Assembly: GCA_022014155.1 (NCBI GenBank)
Contig: JAKLLS010000022.1
Coordinates: 1 to 36,943 of the forward strand
DNA: 36,943 nt
Reading direction: 5' to 3'
DNA from: Marinobacter sp.
Lineage (GTDB): Bacteria > Pseudomonadota > Gammaproteobacteria > Pseudomonadales > Oleiphilaceae
The notes under the pieces were generated by a model. That model worked only from the letters and a program-made list of their open reading frames with translations, did no database searches and was not told where the DNA came from. This document shows, piece after piece, positions 1-8,565 of the stretch (positions are counted from its first letter, which is position 1; every line of letters begins with the position of its first letter). The position numbers and the translations under genes were made by a program.

Positions 1-982
1 AGCTGCCGATCATGCAGTCGAAGCGGGTCATGGCCACCATTTCGATGATGGTGGGCACGCCGCGGCCCTCTTCGCCGACCATCCAGGCCAGGGCGCCGCG
101 AAGTTCCGCTTCGCTGGAAGCGTTGGCAACGTTGCCCATCTTGTTCTTGAGACGCTGGATCTGCCAGGGATTCTTGCTGCCATCCGGACGCCAGCGTGGC
201 ATCAGGAAGCAGGACAGTCCGCTGGTTGTCTGGGCGAGTACCAGGAAGGCATCGCACATGGGGGCGGAGACAAACCATTTGTGGCCAACCAGTTCGTAGG
301 CCTGTCCCGGGCCTTCGATGCCCACCGGGTAGGCGCGTGTGCTGTTGGCGCGGACATCACTGCCGCCCTGTTTCTCGGTCATCGCCATGCCGATGGTCAC
401 GGACTGTTTCTGGTCATCGGGCAGGTTGCGGGGGTCGTACTGGTTGGCGAGGATCCGATCTTCCCAGAGGGCCGCGAGCTCTGGCTGCTTGCGGATGGAT
501 GGGATCGCCGCAAAGGTCATGGTGATGGGGCAGCAGTGTGCCGCTTCCACCTGGGAGTGCATGTAATATTTGGCCGCCCGGGCGACGTGGGCACCCTGGC
601 CGGGGTGAGTCCAGGGGCTGCTGTGCAGGCCGTGTTCCATGGCAATGGACATGAGTTGGTGATAAGCCGGGTGGAAGTCCACCTGGTCGATGCGGTGGCC
701 GAAGCGATCATGGGTGTTGAAGACCGGCTTGTTTTCGTTGGCGCGAAAGCCCAGCTCAATGGTTTCCCGGCTGCCGGCCAGCGCGCCAAAGGCCTGGAGG
801 TCGTCGGCAGCTGCGCTGCCCCCTTCGCGAGCCACCGCTTCCCTGAGCGCCGTGTCCTGGTCGAACAGGTTGTAGTCCTCCAGGGCGGGGGGCTGATTGA
901 CCACGTCATGGGTCACGGCCAGATATCGATCTTCCGGTCCGGTTGCGTCGGTGGTAGTTGGTGCAGGCTGACGGGCGTTCAT
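1..982 (-). CDS. aidB: AidB-like acyl-CoA dehydrogenase, 3' part cut by window edge
   Basis: The minus-strand frame stays open from ATG 982 to the window edge (about 327 codons), so the C-terminal part is missing; the ORF track omits it because it has no stop here. The translation carries the acyl-CoA dehydrogenase signature MAMTEKQGGSDV, then GLSCFLMPRW and MTRFDCMIGS, which match the AidB branch of the family. AidB is a flavoprotein linked to the adaptive response to alkylation in E. coli; many homologues are simply annotated isovaleryl- or acyl-CoA dehydrogenase. The start is set by AGGAGG eight bases upstream. That site lies inside the end of the TetR gene, whose stop is one base before this ATG, so the two are translationally coupled. 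The C-terminal DNA-binding part of true AidB cannot be examined, so a DNA-protection role is inference; an acyl-CoA oxidation role is equally possible. Confidence 0.85.
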   Translation of the reverse strand, partial: MNARQPAPTTTDATGPEDRYLAVTHDVVNQPPALEDYNLFDQDTALREAVAREGGSAAADDLQAFGALAGSRETIELGFRANENKPVFNTHDRFGHRIDQVDFHPAYHQLMSIAMEHGLHSSPWTHPGQGAHVARAAKYYMHSQVEAAHCCPITMTFAAIPSIRKQPELAALWEDRILANQYDPRNLPDDQKQSVTIGMAMTEKQGGSDVRANSTRAYPVGIEGPGQAYELVGHKWFVSAPMCDAFLVLAQTTSGLSCFLMPRWRPDGSKNPWQIQRLKNKMGNVANASSEAELRGALAWMVGEEGRGVPTIIEMVAMTRFDCMIGS

Positions 983-983
983 G

Positions 984-1616
984 TTACCTCCTGGTACCGG
1001 TCAGCCCCTGCATGCAAAAACGTAGGATGGAGTTGACCAGTGGCTCGTAGTTGTCGTTTCTCGGTTCGGCCCGGCTATTGGTCTGGGCCGGGGACAAGGG
1101 GCCTACCAGGCTTTCGGCGATAGCACCTACCAGGCATGTACTGCTCTGGCGCGCGTCCTGATCGGGAATGCACCCCTCTTCAATGCCTTCGCTGATGGCC
1201 TTTTCGAACAGCTCGGCGTAGGCCTGTCGGTAGGCCAGCCGCTCTTCCTCCACTTTCGGGTCGACCGGTTCGGCAATCAGTGACCAGGCCATGACGGGGC
1301 CCCGCAAGGCGCGTTCGGCAAACTGGCGCAAGGCTGCCTCAAGCCGTACGGTGGCATCCCCTTGGGTGGACAGTGCTTCCGCGACCTTGTCGACTTCCCT
1401 TTGGGTTGCCAGCCGGAAAATTTCCGCAAACAGGTCTTCCTTGGACTCGAAATGGCGGTAGATTGTTCCTGTCGCAACGCCTGCCATGGCCGCAATGGTT
1501 GTGACTCTGGCGCTGTGAAAGCCGCTTTTCGCCACGCATTGATAGGCACAACTGACAATGCGCTGACGAGCCTCCGCCTTGCGTATGCGCATCTTTTCCG
1601 TTTCCCGGTAGGCCAT
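984..1616 (-). CDS. TetR/AcrR-family transcriptional regulator
   Basis: A 210-residue protein with an N-terminal TetR helix-turn-helix (roughly residues 15-60, with TIAAMAGVATGTIYRHF and the usual following SKEDLF). The C-terminal part is a variable ligand-binding domain. The ORF track starts nine codons earlier, but GAGAGGAG lies just upstream of the ATG at 1616 (MAYRETEKMR), so I use that start. It is the first gene of a pair with the AidB-like dehydrogenase, and the spacing is one base. A TGAAT-N4-ATTCA inverted repeat sits in its own promoter, which suggests autorepression and control of the dehydrogenase by an acyl-CoA or related ligand. The ligand is not visible from sequence. Confidence 0.9.
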   Translation of the reverse strand: MAYRETEKMRIRKAEARQRIVSCAYQCVAKSGFHSARVTTIAAMAGVATGTIYRHFESKEDLFAEIFRLATQREVDKVAEALSTQGDATVRLEAALRQFAERALRGPVMAWSLIAEPVDPKVEEERLAYRQAYAELFEKAISEGIEEGCIPDQDARQSSTCLVGAIAESLVGPLSPAQTNSRAEPRNDNYEPLVNSILRFCMQGLTGTRR

Positions 1617-1625
1617 ATTGGCTCC

Positions 1626-1662
1626 TCTCAAATAGTGAATCATTATTCATTTCTTGTGTCAA
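1626..1662 (-). promoter_or_regulatory. Promoter of the TetR-aidB pair
   Basis: Minus-strand consensus -35 TTGACA at 1662-1657. No strong -10 is seen; TTCACT (17-base spacing) or CACTAT (19-base spacing) are the candidates. The upstream stretch 1680-1745 is very AT-rich, as expected for a promoter-proximal region. The TGAAT/ATTCA repeat overlaps the spacer and -10 region. Confidence 0.45.
1636..1649. promoter_or_regulatory. Inverted-repeat operator upstream of the TetR gene
   Basis: TGAATCATTATTCA is a TGAAT/ATTCA inverted repeat with a 4-base spacer, 19 bases before the chosen TetR start. It lies downstream of the -35 box TTGACA (1657-1662, minus strand), within the promoter spacer. That position fits autorepression by the adjacent TetR regulator; binding is inferred. 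Confidence 0.55.
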
Positions 1663-1891
1663 CCAAGAAAGAGTCGGTTGGTGTTTTATGTTATCGTTTA
1701 AAATCAGTTAATTATAAGTTGTTACAAAAATTTACAAAAAATCCTTTGCCTGTAAATGGCGTTGTCTGAAAAAGCGGATTATAAAGACGCCAAGGCACAC
1801 TGATCGGTCGGTTGTTGCCGAGGTGGAGCGGCCCGCCCATGCCGGGTCAGGTGCGCTCGTAGTTTTGTTTTCGTTGATGGAGGTAAAGGCC

Positions 1892-2113
1892 ATGAGTGAA
1901 TTCGACGAAAGCAACGTGGAGCCATCCGGAGGCTGGAGCAGCGACAGTGAGGACAACCACTCTGTTGCTGGTCGTGCCCGGGTGCGTGCACAGTTACAGG
2001 CGGATATTGAGGCGTTCCTGAGCCAGGGTGGGCAAATCCAGGAAGTGGACACATCGTTCCGTTCCGATCCTTCCCGCAAGGTGGATGTCGGCTTCAATAA
2101 CCGATCCCTCTGA
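1892..2113 (+). CDS. sutA: Small acidic SutA-like RNA polymerase-binding regulator
   Basis: A 73-residue protein. The ORF track begins at 1823, but GGAGGTAAAGGCC precedes the ATG at 1892 (MSEFDESN), which is the better start. The first 25 residues are acidic and low in complexity, followed by a predicted helix (about 29-45, ending EAFLSQGGQIQEVD) and a short polar tail ending in NNRSL. This layout, and the FLxxGGxxQE segment, resemble Pseudomonas SutA, a small protein that binds RNA polymerase and helps maintain transcription in slow growth. The resemblance is from memory of the family and was not tested by alignment. The gene is single, with its own strong terminator directly downstream. If not SutA, it is an uncharacterised small conserved protein. 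Confidence 0.65.
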   Translation: MSEFDESNVEPSGGWSSDSEDNHSVAGRARVRAQLQADIEAFLSQGGQIQEVDTSFRSDPSRKVDVGFNNRSL

Positions 2114-2120
2114 TAGTCCG

Positions 2121-2152
2121 GACCCACAGCCAGAGGCTGTGGGTCTGTTTTT
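2121..2152 (+). terminator. Rho-independent terminator after the SutA-like gene
   Basis: Perfect 11-bp stem GACCCACAGCC / GGCTGTGGGTC with an AGA loop, followed by TGTTTTT, starting seven bases after the stop codon of the small gene. Confidence 0.92.
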
Positions 2153-2259
2153 GAACGCTGTCTCAGCGTGCCTTCAACCATTGCTCTATTCTGGGTCCTT
2201 TCAGTACCAGTCGTGCTTGTAAATGGCTGAGCCATAACTCCAACAAGAAGCTGTACATT

Positions 2260-3288
2260 ATGAAAGTTCTCTCCTGGCTGGCAACGGTTTTGCTGTTGAT
2301 CATAGCAGCCATAGTCATCTTTGCACTTGCATATCCCCGACCCGGGATCGACCCGGAGCCGTCTCGACCAGACAGCGACCAACGGGCCGATCACTTGTCC
2401 GGGGCCTCCGGTTCAGACAATGTCGGTCTACCTTCACGGTGGATCGGTCAGTCGAATACGGCAGTGATTCCGGAAACCCTGCCGGCCTCCCTGAGTGGAA
2501 CGTCCGCTCCGTCAGGCTGGGCCAGGGTGGATAGCAATGGCAATCTGATACCAACACCATCGTTGCGTCAGTTATTTGAATATTACCTGTCGGCGCTGGG
2601 GGAGGAGCCCCTGCGGCAACTGGTTGCGCGCATTGAACAGGAGCTGGGCAGGTTGGTTGAGCCAGCGCGCTCGGAGGCCTTGAATATTCTTGGAAATTAC
2701 CTGGATTACAAGCTGGCGCTGGGCGATCTCGAGGCATCCTATGGCCAGGGTTCGGTGGATAGCCTGGGGGAGACTGAGCGCCGTATGCAGGAAATTCAGG
2801 GGTTAAGGCGGGCCTGGCTGGATGCTGATACCGCCGAGGCGTTCTTTGCCAGGGAGGAGGCCGTGGATCGTTTTCAGTTGGAGCAGCGTCGTATCGCCGG
2901 CGATAACACCTTGACGGAAGAACAACGCGCACAGGCCCGGGCGGCGGCAGAGCAGGCCTTGCCGGGGCCGTTACGCCGGGCGCGTGAGGATACTCGGCGT
3001 TTTGCTGAGTATGAGCTGGCGCGACAGAACCTTGCGGATAATCCCGATGCCCTGAGGGCCTGGCGCGAGGAGGCCTTTGGCGTCAAGATTTCGCAACAGC
3101 TGGCGGAAGTGGAGGCACGGCAACAGGCTTGGGAGCAGCGCTGGCAGGCCTACCGTCAGGAGCGTCAGGTGCTGGAGCGTGCCGGGCTGGCGGAGCCAGA
3201 GAGAGAGGCCGCCATCAAAGATTTGAGGGGCCGCTATTTCAGTGGCCCGGACCGGGTACGGGCCAGGGCTCTGGATTCCCTGCAGTAA
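2260..3288 (+). CDS. lifO: Lipase-specific foldase (lipase secretion chaperone)
   Basis: A 342-residue protein, the usual size for Lif foldases. It begins with one membrane anchor (residues 4-25), a variable Pro/Ser-rich linker, and then the helical chaperone domain. The Lif signature RxxFDYxLSAxGE is present as RQLFEYYLSALGE at residues 103-115, with Asp replaced by Glu. The rest is rich in long charged helices (many Glu, Arg, Gln), as in the arm that wraps around the lipase. Lif proteins are inner-membrane anchored, face the periplasm and fold a secreted class I lipase before type II export. The lipase gene usually lies directly upstream, but here the neighbours are a small regulator gene and hemB, so it is an orphan. 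The ribosome binding site is weak (AAGAAG). Confidence 0.88.
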   Translation: MKVLSWLATVLLLIIAAIVIFALAYPRPGIDPEPSRPDSDQRADHLSGASGSDNVGLPSRWIGQSNTAVIPETLPASLSGTSAPSGWARVDSNGNLIPTPSLRQLFEYYLSALGEEPLRQLVARIEQELGRLVEPARSEALNILGNYLDYKLALGDLEASYGQGSVDSLGETERRMQEIQGLRRAWLDADTAEAFFAREEAVDRFQLEQRRIAGDNTLTEEQRAQARAAAEQALPGPLRRAREDTRRFAEYELARQNLADNPDALRAWREEAFGVKISQQLAEVEARQQAWEQRWQAYRQERQVLERAGLAEPEREAAIKDLRGRYFSGPDRVRARALDSLQ

Positions 3289-3350
3289 TCTTGCTGTCAT
3301 ACCGTTTTGGTAAACTTCTGCAATCCATGAAAAAAGGGCCCAACCGGAGC

Positions 3351-3379
3351 CTGCCCCGAGTAGTGCGGGCGTGTATGAT
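3351..3379 (+). promoter_or_regulatory. Possible hemB promoter
   Basis: A TATGAT -10 box at 3374-3379 has CTGCCC at 17-base spacing (3351-3356), only a half match to the -35 consensus. Transcription would begin near 3386, just before the 3390-3412 hairpin. Confidence 0.35.
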
Positions 3380-3389
3380 GAGATGACGG

Positions 3390-3412
3390 ACCGACCGGAT
3401 TGTCCGGTCGGT
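3390..3412 (+). other. Perfect stem-loop in the hemB leader
   Basis: ACCGACCGGA / TCCGGTCGGT forms a perfect 10-bp stem with a TTG loop, 40 bases before the hemB start. It is followed by GTGTGATTTG, not a real T-run, so it could be a weak terminator for the lif gene or a structure at the 5' end of the hemB message. Confidence 0.5.
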
Positions 3413-3418
3413 GTGTGA

Positions 3419-4471
<1,053 letters not shown>

Positions 4472-4483
4472 CGGATAATGTCA

Positions 4484-4515
4484 GGTTCCGGTAAATCAGG
4501 CGTTTTGCCGGAACC
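4484..4515. other. Stem-loop between hemB and ppk1
   Basis: GGTTCCGG / CCGGAACC pairs perfectly and extends inward through a T-G wobble and three A-T pairs to about 12 bp. No T-run follows on the plus strand, so it is not a standard terminator; it may shape processing of a hemB-ppk1 message. Confidence 0.45.
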
Positions 4516-4538
4516 CCTAAAACTGGAATCAGTGAGTC

Positions 4539-6677
4539 ATGAGTAGTGAATCTGTCAGAGAACTGAGCGCGGAGGAAGAACAGAGTGTCCCTGCGCCCGT
4601 CGAAGTACCGCATGTCGGCCAGGAGCTTGACCTGGGGGCCAGTGAGAACTTCTTTAATCGGGAACTCAGCCAGCTGCAGTTCAATTACCGGGTGCTCAAG
4701 CAGGCGCTGGACACCACTCATCCGCTGATCAACCGCCTGATATACTGCTGTATCTTTAGCAGCAACATGGACGAGTTCTTCGAAATCCGGGTCGCCGGTC
4801 TGCGCCAGCAGATGAAGTACGGCCGGGAGACCGTCAATTCCGATGGCATGATGCCCGAACAGGCCCTGGCAGAAATCAGCCGTGTGGCCCATGAATACAT
4901 TAGTGAACAGTACGACATTCTCAATAACGTACTGATTCCGGAAATGGAACAGGAAAATATCCATTTTGTCCGGCGTCGGGAGTGGACTCCGGCCCAGGCG
5001 GAATGGGTGCGCAGCTATTTCGAGGAAGAGATCCTGCCGGTGGTCAGCCCGATCGGGCTGGACCCGTCCCATCCTTTCCCGCGACTGGTCAACAAGAGCC
5101 TGAACTTCATTGTGGAACTGGATGGCAAGGATGCCTTTGGTCGCGAAACCGGCATGGCGATCGTGCCGGCACCGCGTTCCCTGCCAAGACTGGTGAGGCT
5201 GCCCGATGATGTCTGTGAGGGCGGCGATAACCTGGTGTTCCTGTCCTCGATGATCCACGCTCATGCCGATGAGCTGTTCCCGGGCATGGAGGTCAAGGGA
5301 TGCTACCAGTTCCGTCTGACCCGCAACGCCGACCTGGAGCTGGAGGACGACCTGGAAGACCTCGCCTCGGCATTGCGTGGTGAATTGCTCAGTCGCCGCT
5401 TTGGTGATGGCGTGCGCCTGGAGGTGGCCGATAACTGCCCGGAGGAGCTGGTCCATTTCCTGTTGCAGGAATTCAAGCTCACCGAACGTGACCTCTACCA
5501 GGTTCATGGTCCGGTTAACCTGACTCGCCTGATGGCGGTCGGGGGACTTGTGGATCGCCAGGATCTGACCTATTCCGGATTTTCGCCGTCCATTCCGCGA
5601 CAGATTCGCAGCAAGGAGTCTATGTTCGACGCCATTCGCAAGCGTCCGCTCCTGTTGTTGCACCCCTATCATAATTTCAGCCCGGTGATTGACCTGTTGC
5701 GGCAGGCGGCCAAGGACCCTCAAGTGTTGGCCATCCGTCAAACCCTATACCGTACCGGCGCCGACTCCGAGATCGTTGAGGCGCTGGCGGATGCCGCCCG
5801 GCGCGGAAAGGAAGTCACCGCGGTGATCGAATTGCGCGCCCGTTTCAGTGAAGCGGAAAACCTGGAGCTGGCCAGCCGTCTGCAGGAAGCGGGGGTGATT
5901 GTGGTATACGGGGTGGTGGGCTATAAAACCCACGCCAAGATGATCCTGATCGTGCGCCGGGAAGAGGGGCGGCTCCGGCGCTATGTCCATTTGGGGACCG
6001 GCAACTACCACGCTGGCAATGCCCGCCTGTACACGGACTACAGCTTCATGACCTGCGATGAATCCATTGGTGATGACGTCAATAAGCTGTTCCAGCAACT
6101 GACCGGAATGGGCAAGGCGCTGAAGATCAAGAAACTGTTCCACGCCCCGTTTACCCTCCATAGCAGCTTGCTGAGTCTGATTGATCGGGAGGCGGGTTTT
6201 GGCCAGAACGGGAGGATCATTTTCAAGCTCAACGCCCTCACCGAGCCGCAGCTGATCAAGGCGTTGTACCGGGCATCCCAGGCCGGGGTGAAAATCGACC
6301 TGATCATTCGTGGCATCTGTTGCCTGCGGCCGGGAGTGCCCGGACTGTCCGAGAATATCAGGGTTCGGTCCATTATCGGCCGCTTCCTGGAGCATACCCG
6401 GGTTTATTACTTCGGCAATGACGGTCGTCCGGACGTCTATTGCTCCAGCGCGGATGGTATGGAGCGCAATTTGTTAAGCCGTGTGGAGACGGCGTTTCCC
6501 ATCGAGGATCCCAGTCTGATTGCCCGGGTGCGAGAGGATCTGGACACCTACCTGGCGGATAACTGTCAGGCCTGGGTCTTGCAGCCGGATGGCAGTTACC
6601 TACAGAATCAACCGGCGGAAGGGGAAGATCGACTGGCATCCCAGCTGGTGTTGCTGGAGCGTCTGACCGGACAATAA
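4539..6677 (+). CDS. ppk1: Polyphosphate kinase 1
   Basis: A 712-residue protein, full length for PPK1, which reversibly makes inorganic polyphosphate from ATP. The N-terminal domain opens with FFNRELSQLQFNYRVL (residues 38-53) after an acidic leader. The first catalytic phospholipase-D-like half has GYKTHAKMILIVRRE with the autophosphorylated histidine (about residue 465), followed by HLGTGNYH. The second half has the other conserved histidine in FLEHTRVYYFGN (about 617). The Shine-Dalgarno site is weak. It follows hemB by 67 bases with a stem-loop between them, and the same pair neighbours each other in Pseudomonas. The exopolyphosphatase gene often found near ppk is not in this window. Confidence 0.97.
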   Translation: MSSESVRELSAEEEQSVPAPVEVPHVGQELDLGASENFFNRELSQLQFNYRVLKQALDTTHPLINRLIYCCIFSSNMDEFFEIRVAGLRQQMKYGRETVNSDGMMPEQALAEISRVAHEYISEQYDILNNVLIPEMEQENIHFVRRREWTPAQAEWVRSYFEEEILPVVSPIGLDPSHPFPRLVNKSLNFIVELDGKDAFGRETGMAIVPAPRSLPRLVRLPDDVCEGGDNLVFLSSMIHAHADELFPGMEVKGCYQFRLTRNADLELEDDLEDLASALRGELLSRRFGDGVRLEVADNCPEELVHFLLQEFKLTERDLYQVHGPVNLTRLMAVGGLVDRQDLTYSGFSPSIPRQIRSKESMFDAIRKRPLLLLHPYHNFSPVIDLLRQAAKDPQVLAIRQTLYRTGADSEIVEALADAARRGKEVTAVIELRARFSEAENLELASRLQEAGVIVVYGVVGYKTHAKMILIVRREEGRLRRYVHLGTGNYHAGNARLYTDYSFMTCDESIGDDVNKLFQQLTGMGKALKIKKLFHAPFTLHSSLLSLIDREAGFGQNGRIIFKLNALTEPQLIKALYRASQAGVKIDLIIRGICCLRPGVPGLSENIRVRSIIGRFLEHTRVYYFGNDGRPDVYCSSADGMERNLLSRVETAFPIEDPSLIARVREDLDTYLADNCQAWVLQPDGSYLQNQPAEGEDRLASQLVLLERLTGQ

Positions 6678-6702
6678 TGAGCGGTTTGTTGCGGAGAAAA
6701 CA

Positions 6703-7992
6703 GTGAAAAAGACATGGATGATGGTTGGTGGCGTTGTATTGGTGGTTGGCGCAGTAGCTCCCTGGGGTGTGGGCCTGGTTACCGAGAAGCAGTGGCAGGA
6801 GGTGACCACGGAAGTCAATTCGGCGCAGCCGTTTGTACGGCTGGAGACCCGCGATTACCGTCGTGGTTATCTCAGCGCTCGTTTTGAGGGCACAGTGACG
6901 TTTGAAGATCCCGCCAGTGAAGATGTTCACCAGATAGAGTACGAAGCGAGAGTCTCCCATGGAGTCACCGGCAGCTTGCTGGATTTCGCTCCGCTCTCCG
7001 GCGTGCCTGAAGAGGCCGCAGACCTTTTCCCGGATGAAAAACCGAGGCTGACCCTGGAAACCCGACTCTGGGGAGCCGCCATTGCAGAGTTGACGGTGCC
7101 GGCACTGTCGGTCACCGACGACAACACCGGGGAATCCCTAAACATGTCCGGCGGATTTGGCCGGGTCGATATCGGTGGCAACGGGAGCGAGGCGGATATT
7201 GTGATGGTGTGGCCGGGGATGGTGCTCGACACACCGGACCTGCAGGTTCACCTGAAGGACTTCCAGCTTGAGCAGACGCTGCACTACCTGCGTGGTGAAG
7301 TCTGGACTGGTGAGGGTGAGGCCGGACTTCAGTCCATGGAGCTGGCCTCTGGGGACCAGGCTCCGCTGCGGATGGAGGGGTTCAGGATGGTCAGCAAGAC
7401 CTGGCCAACCGACAATGACCGCCGGGTGAATTCTGAAACCATTGCCACCCTGGATACGCTGAACTCAGACGGTAAAAGCTTCGGGCCCCAGCGAGTAGAG
7501 TTTGTCATGAACGGCCTGAATGTGGACAGCTGGAGTGAGCTGACCAGCGCGATGACGGACCTGCAGGTTGCTGCCCTGGATAATCAGGCTGGTTCGCCGG
7601 CTGCTTTTGAGCAGCAAATGGCCAGCATGAACCAGATCAGTGGCGCACTCCTGGACCTGGCCGCTGACGGAATCAGTTTTGGTTTTCCGGATATCAGTCT
7701 GGTGACCCCGGAAGGTGAGGTTAACGGAGAGCTTATGATTGAGCATCCGACCCTATCGGATGAGGAGCGCTCACAGATGCTGATGGTCATGCAGCGACTG
7801 ACCGGGCATATGAAGTTGAGCCTGCCTCTGGCTCTTGCCGAGAATCACCCGGACCTGATGATGCAATTGGCGCCGTTGATCAAGGAAGGGATGATGACCC
7901 GGAACGGTGATCGTCTGGCCATGTCCGCGCAGCTGAAGGACCTGGCGGTCGACGTCAATGGCACGGTGATACCGTTGCCGCCTCTATTCTGA
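6703..7992 (+). CDS. DUF945 (YdgA-like) membrane-anchored protein
   Basis: A 429-residue protein starting at a GTG preceded by GCGGAG, 25 bases after ppk1. Residues 4-25 form a signal or anchor helix (WMMVGGVVLVVGAVAPWGVG). The following segment, TRDYRRGYLSARFEGTV, resembles the start of DUF945/YdgA proteins, where a Tyr/Trp-rich RGxxS segment follows the anchor. The remainder is beta-rich with repeated amphipathic strands, and is probably periplasmic. Function in the family is poorly known; no catalytic motif is visible. It may be co-transcribed with ppk1, but nothing in the sequence links their roles. It is convergent with coaD, with 37 bases between the two stops and no obvious terminator. 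Confidence 0.75.
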   Translation: MKKTWMMVGGVVLVVGAVAPWGVGLVTEKQWQEVTTEVNSAQPFVRLETRDYRRGYLSARFEGTVTFEDPASEDVHQIEYEARVSHGVTGSLLDFAPLSGVPEEAADLFPDEKPRLTLETRLWGAAIAELTVPALSVTDDNTGESLNMSGGFGRVDIGGNGSEADIVMVWPGMVLDTPDLQVHLKDFQLEQTLHYLRGEVWTGEGEAGLQSMELASGDQAPLRMEGFRMVSKTWPTDNDRRVNSETIATLDTLNSDGKSFGPQRVEFVMNGLNVDSWSELTSAMTDLQVAALDNQAGSPAAFEQQMASMNQISGALLDLAADGISFGFPDISLVTPEGEVNGELMIEHPTLSDEERSQMLMVMQRLTGHMKLSLPLALAENHPDLMMQLAPLIKEGMMTRNGDRLAMSAQLKDLAVDVNGTVIPLPPLF

Positions 7993-8029
7993 GGCGGTAA
8001 CGCGTTGGCCATCATCTGCGCCAATCACC

Positions 8030-8527
<498 letters not shown>

Positions 8528-8565
8528 TCAGAAGCCCATAGGATACCCGGGCATTCACTGCTTTG

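Noticed and set aside
281-1036. 251-residue plus-strand ORF antisense to aidB
   Set aside because: It is opposite a frame with strong acyl-CoA dehydrogenase motifs, has no family resemblance and no good ribosome binding site.
1732-2394. 220-residue minus-strand ORF over the SutA-like gene
   Set aside because: It runs through a strong plus-strand terminator and the start of lif; its translation is low-complexity and typical of an antisense frame.
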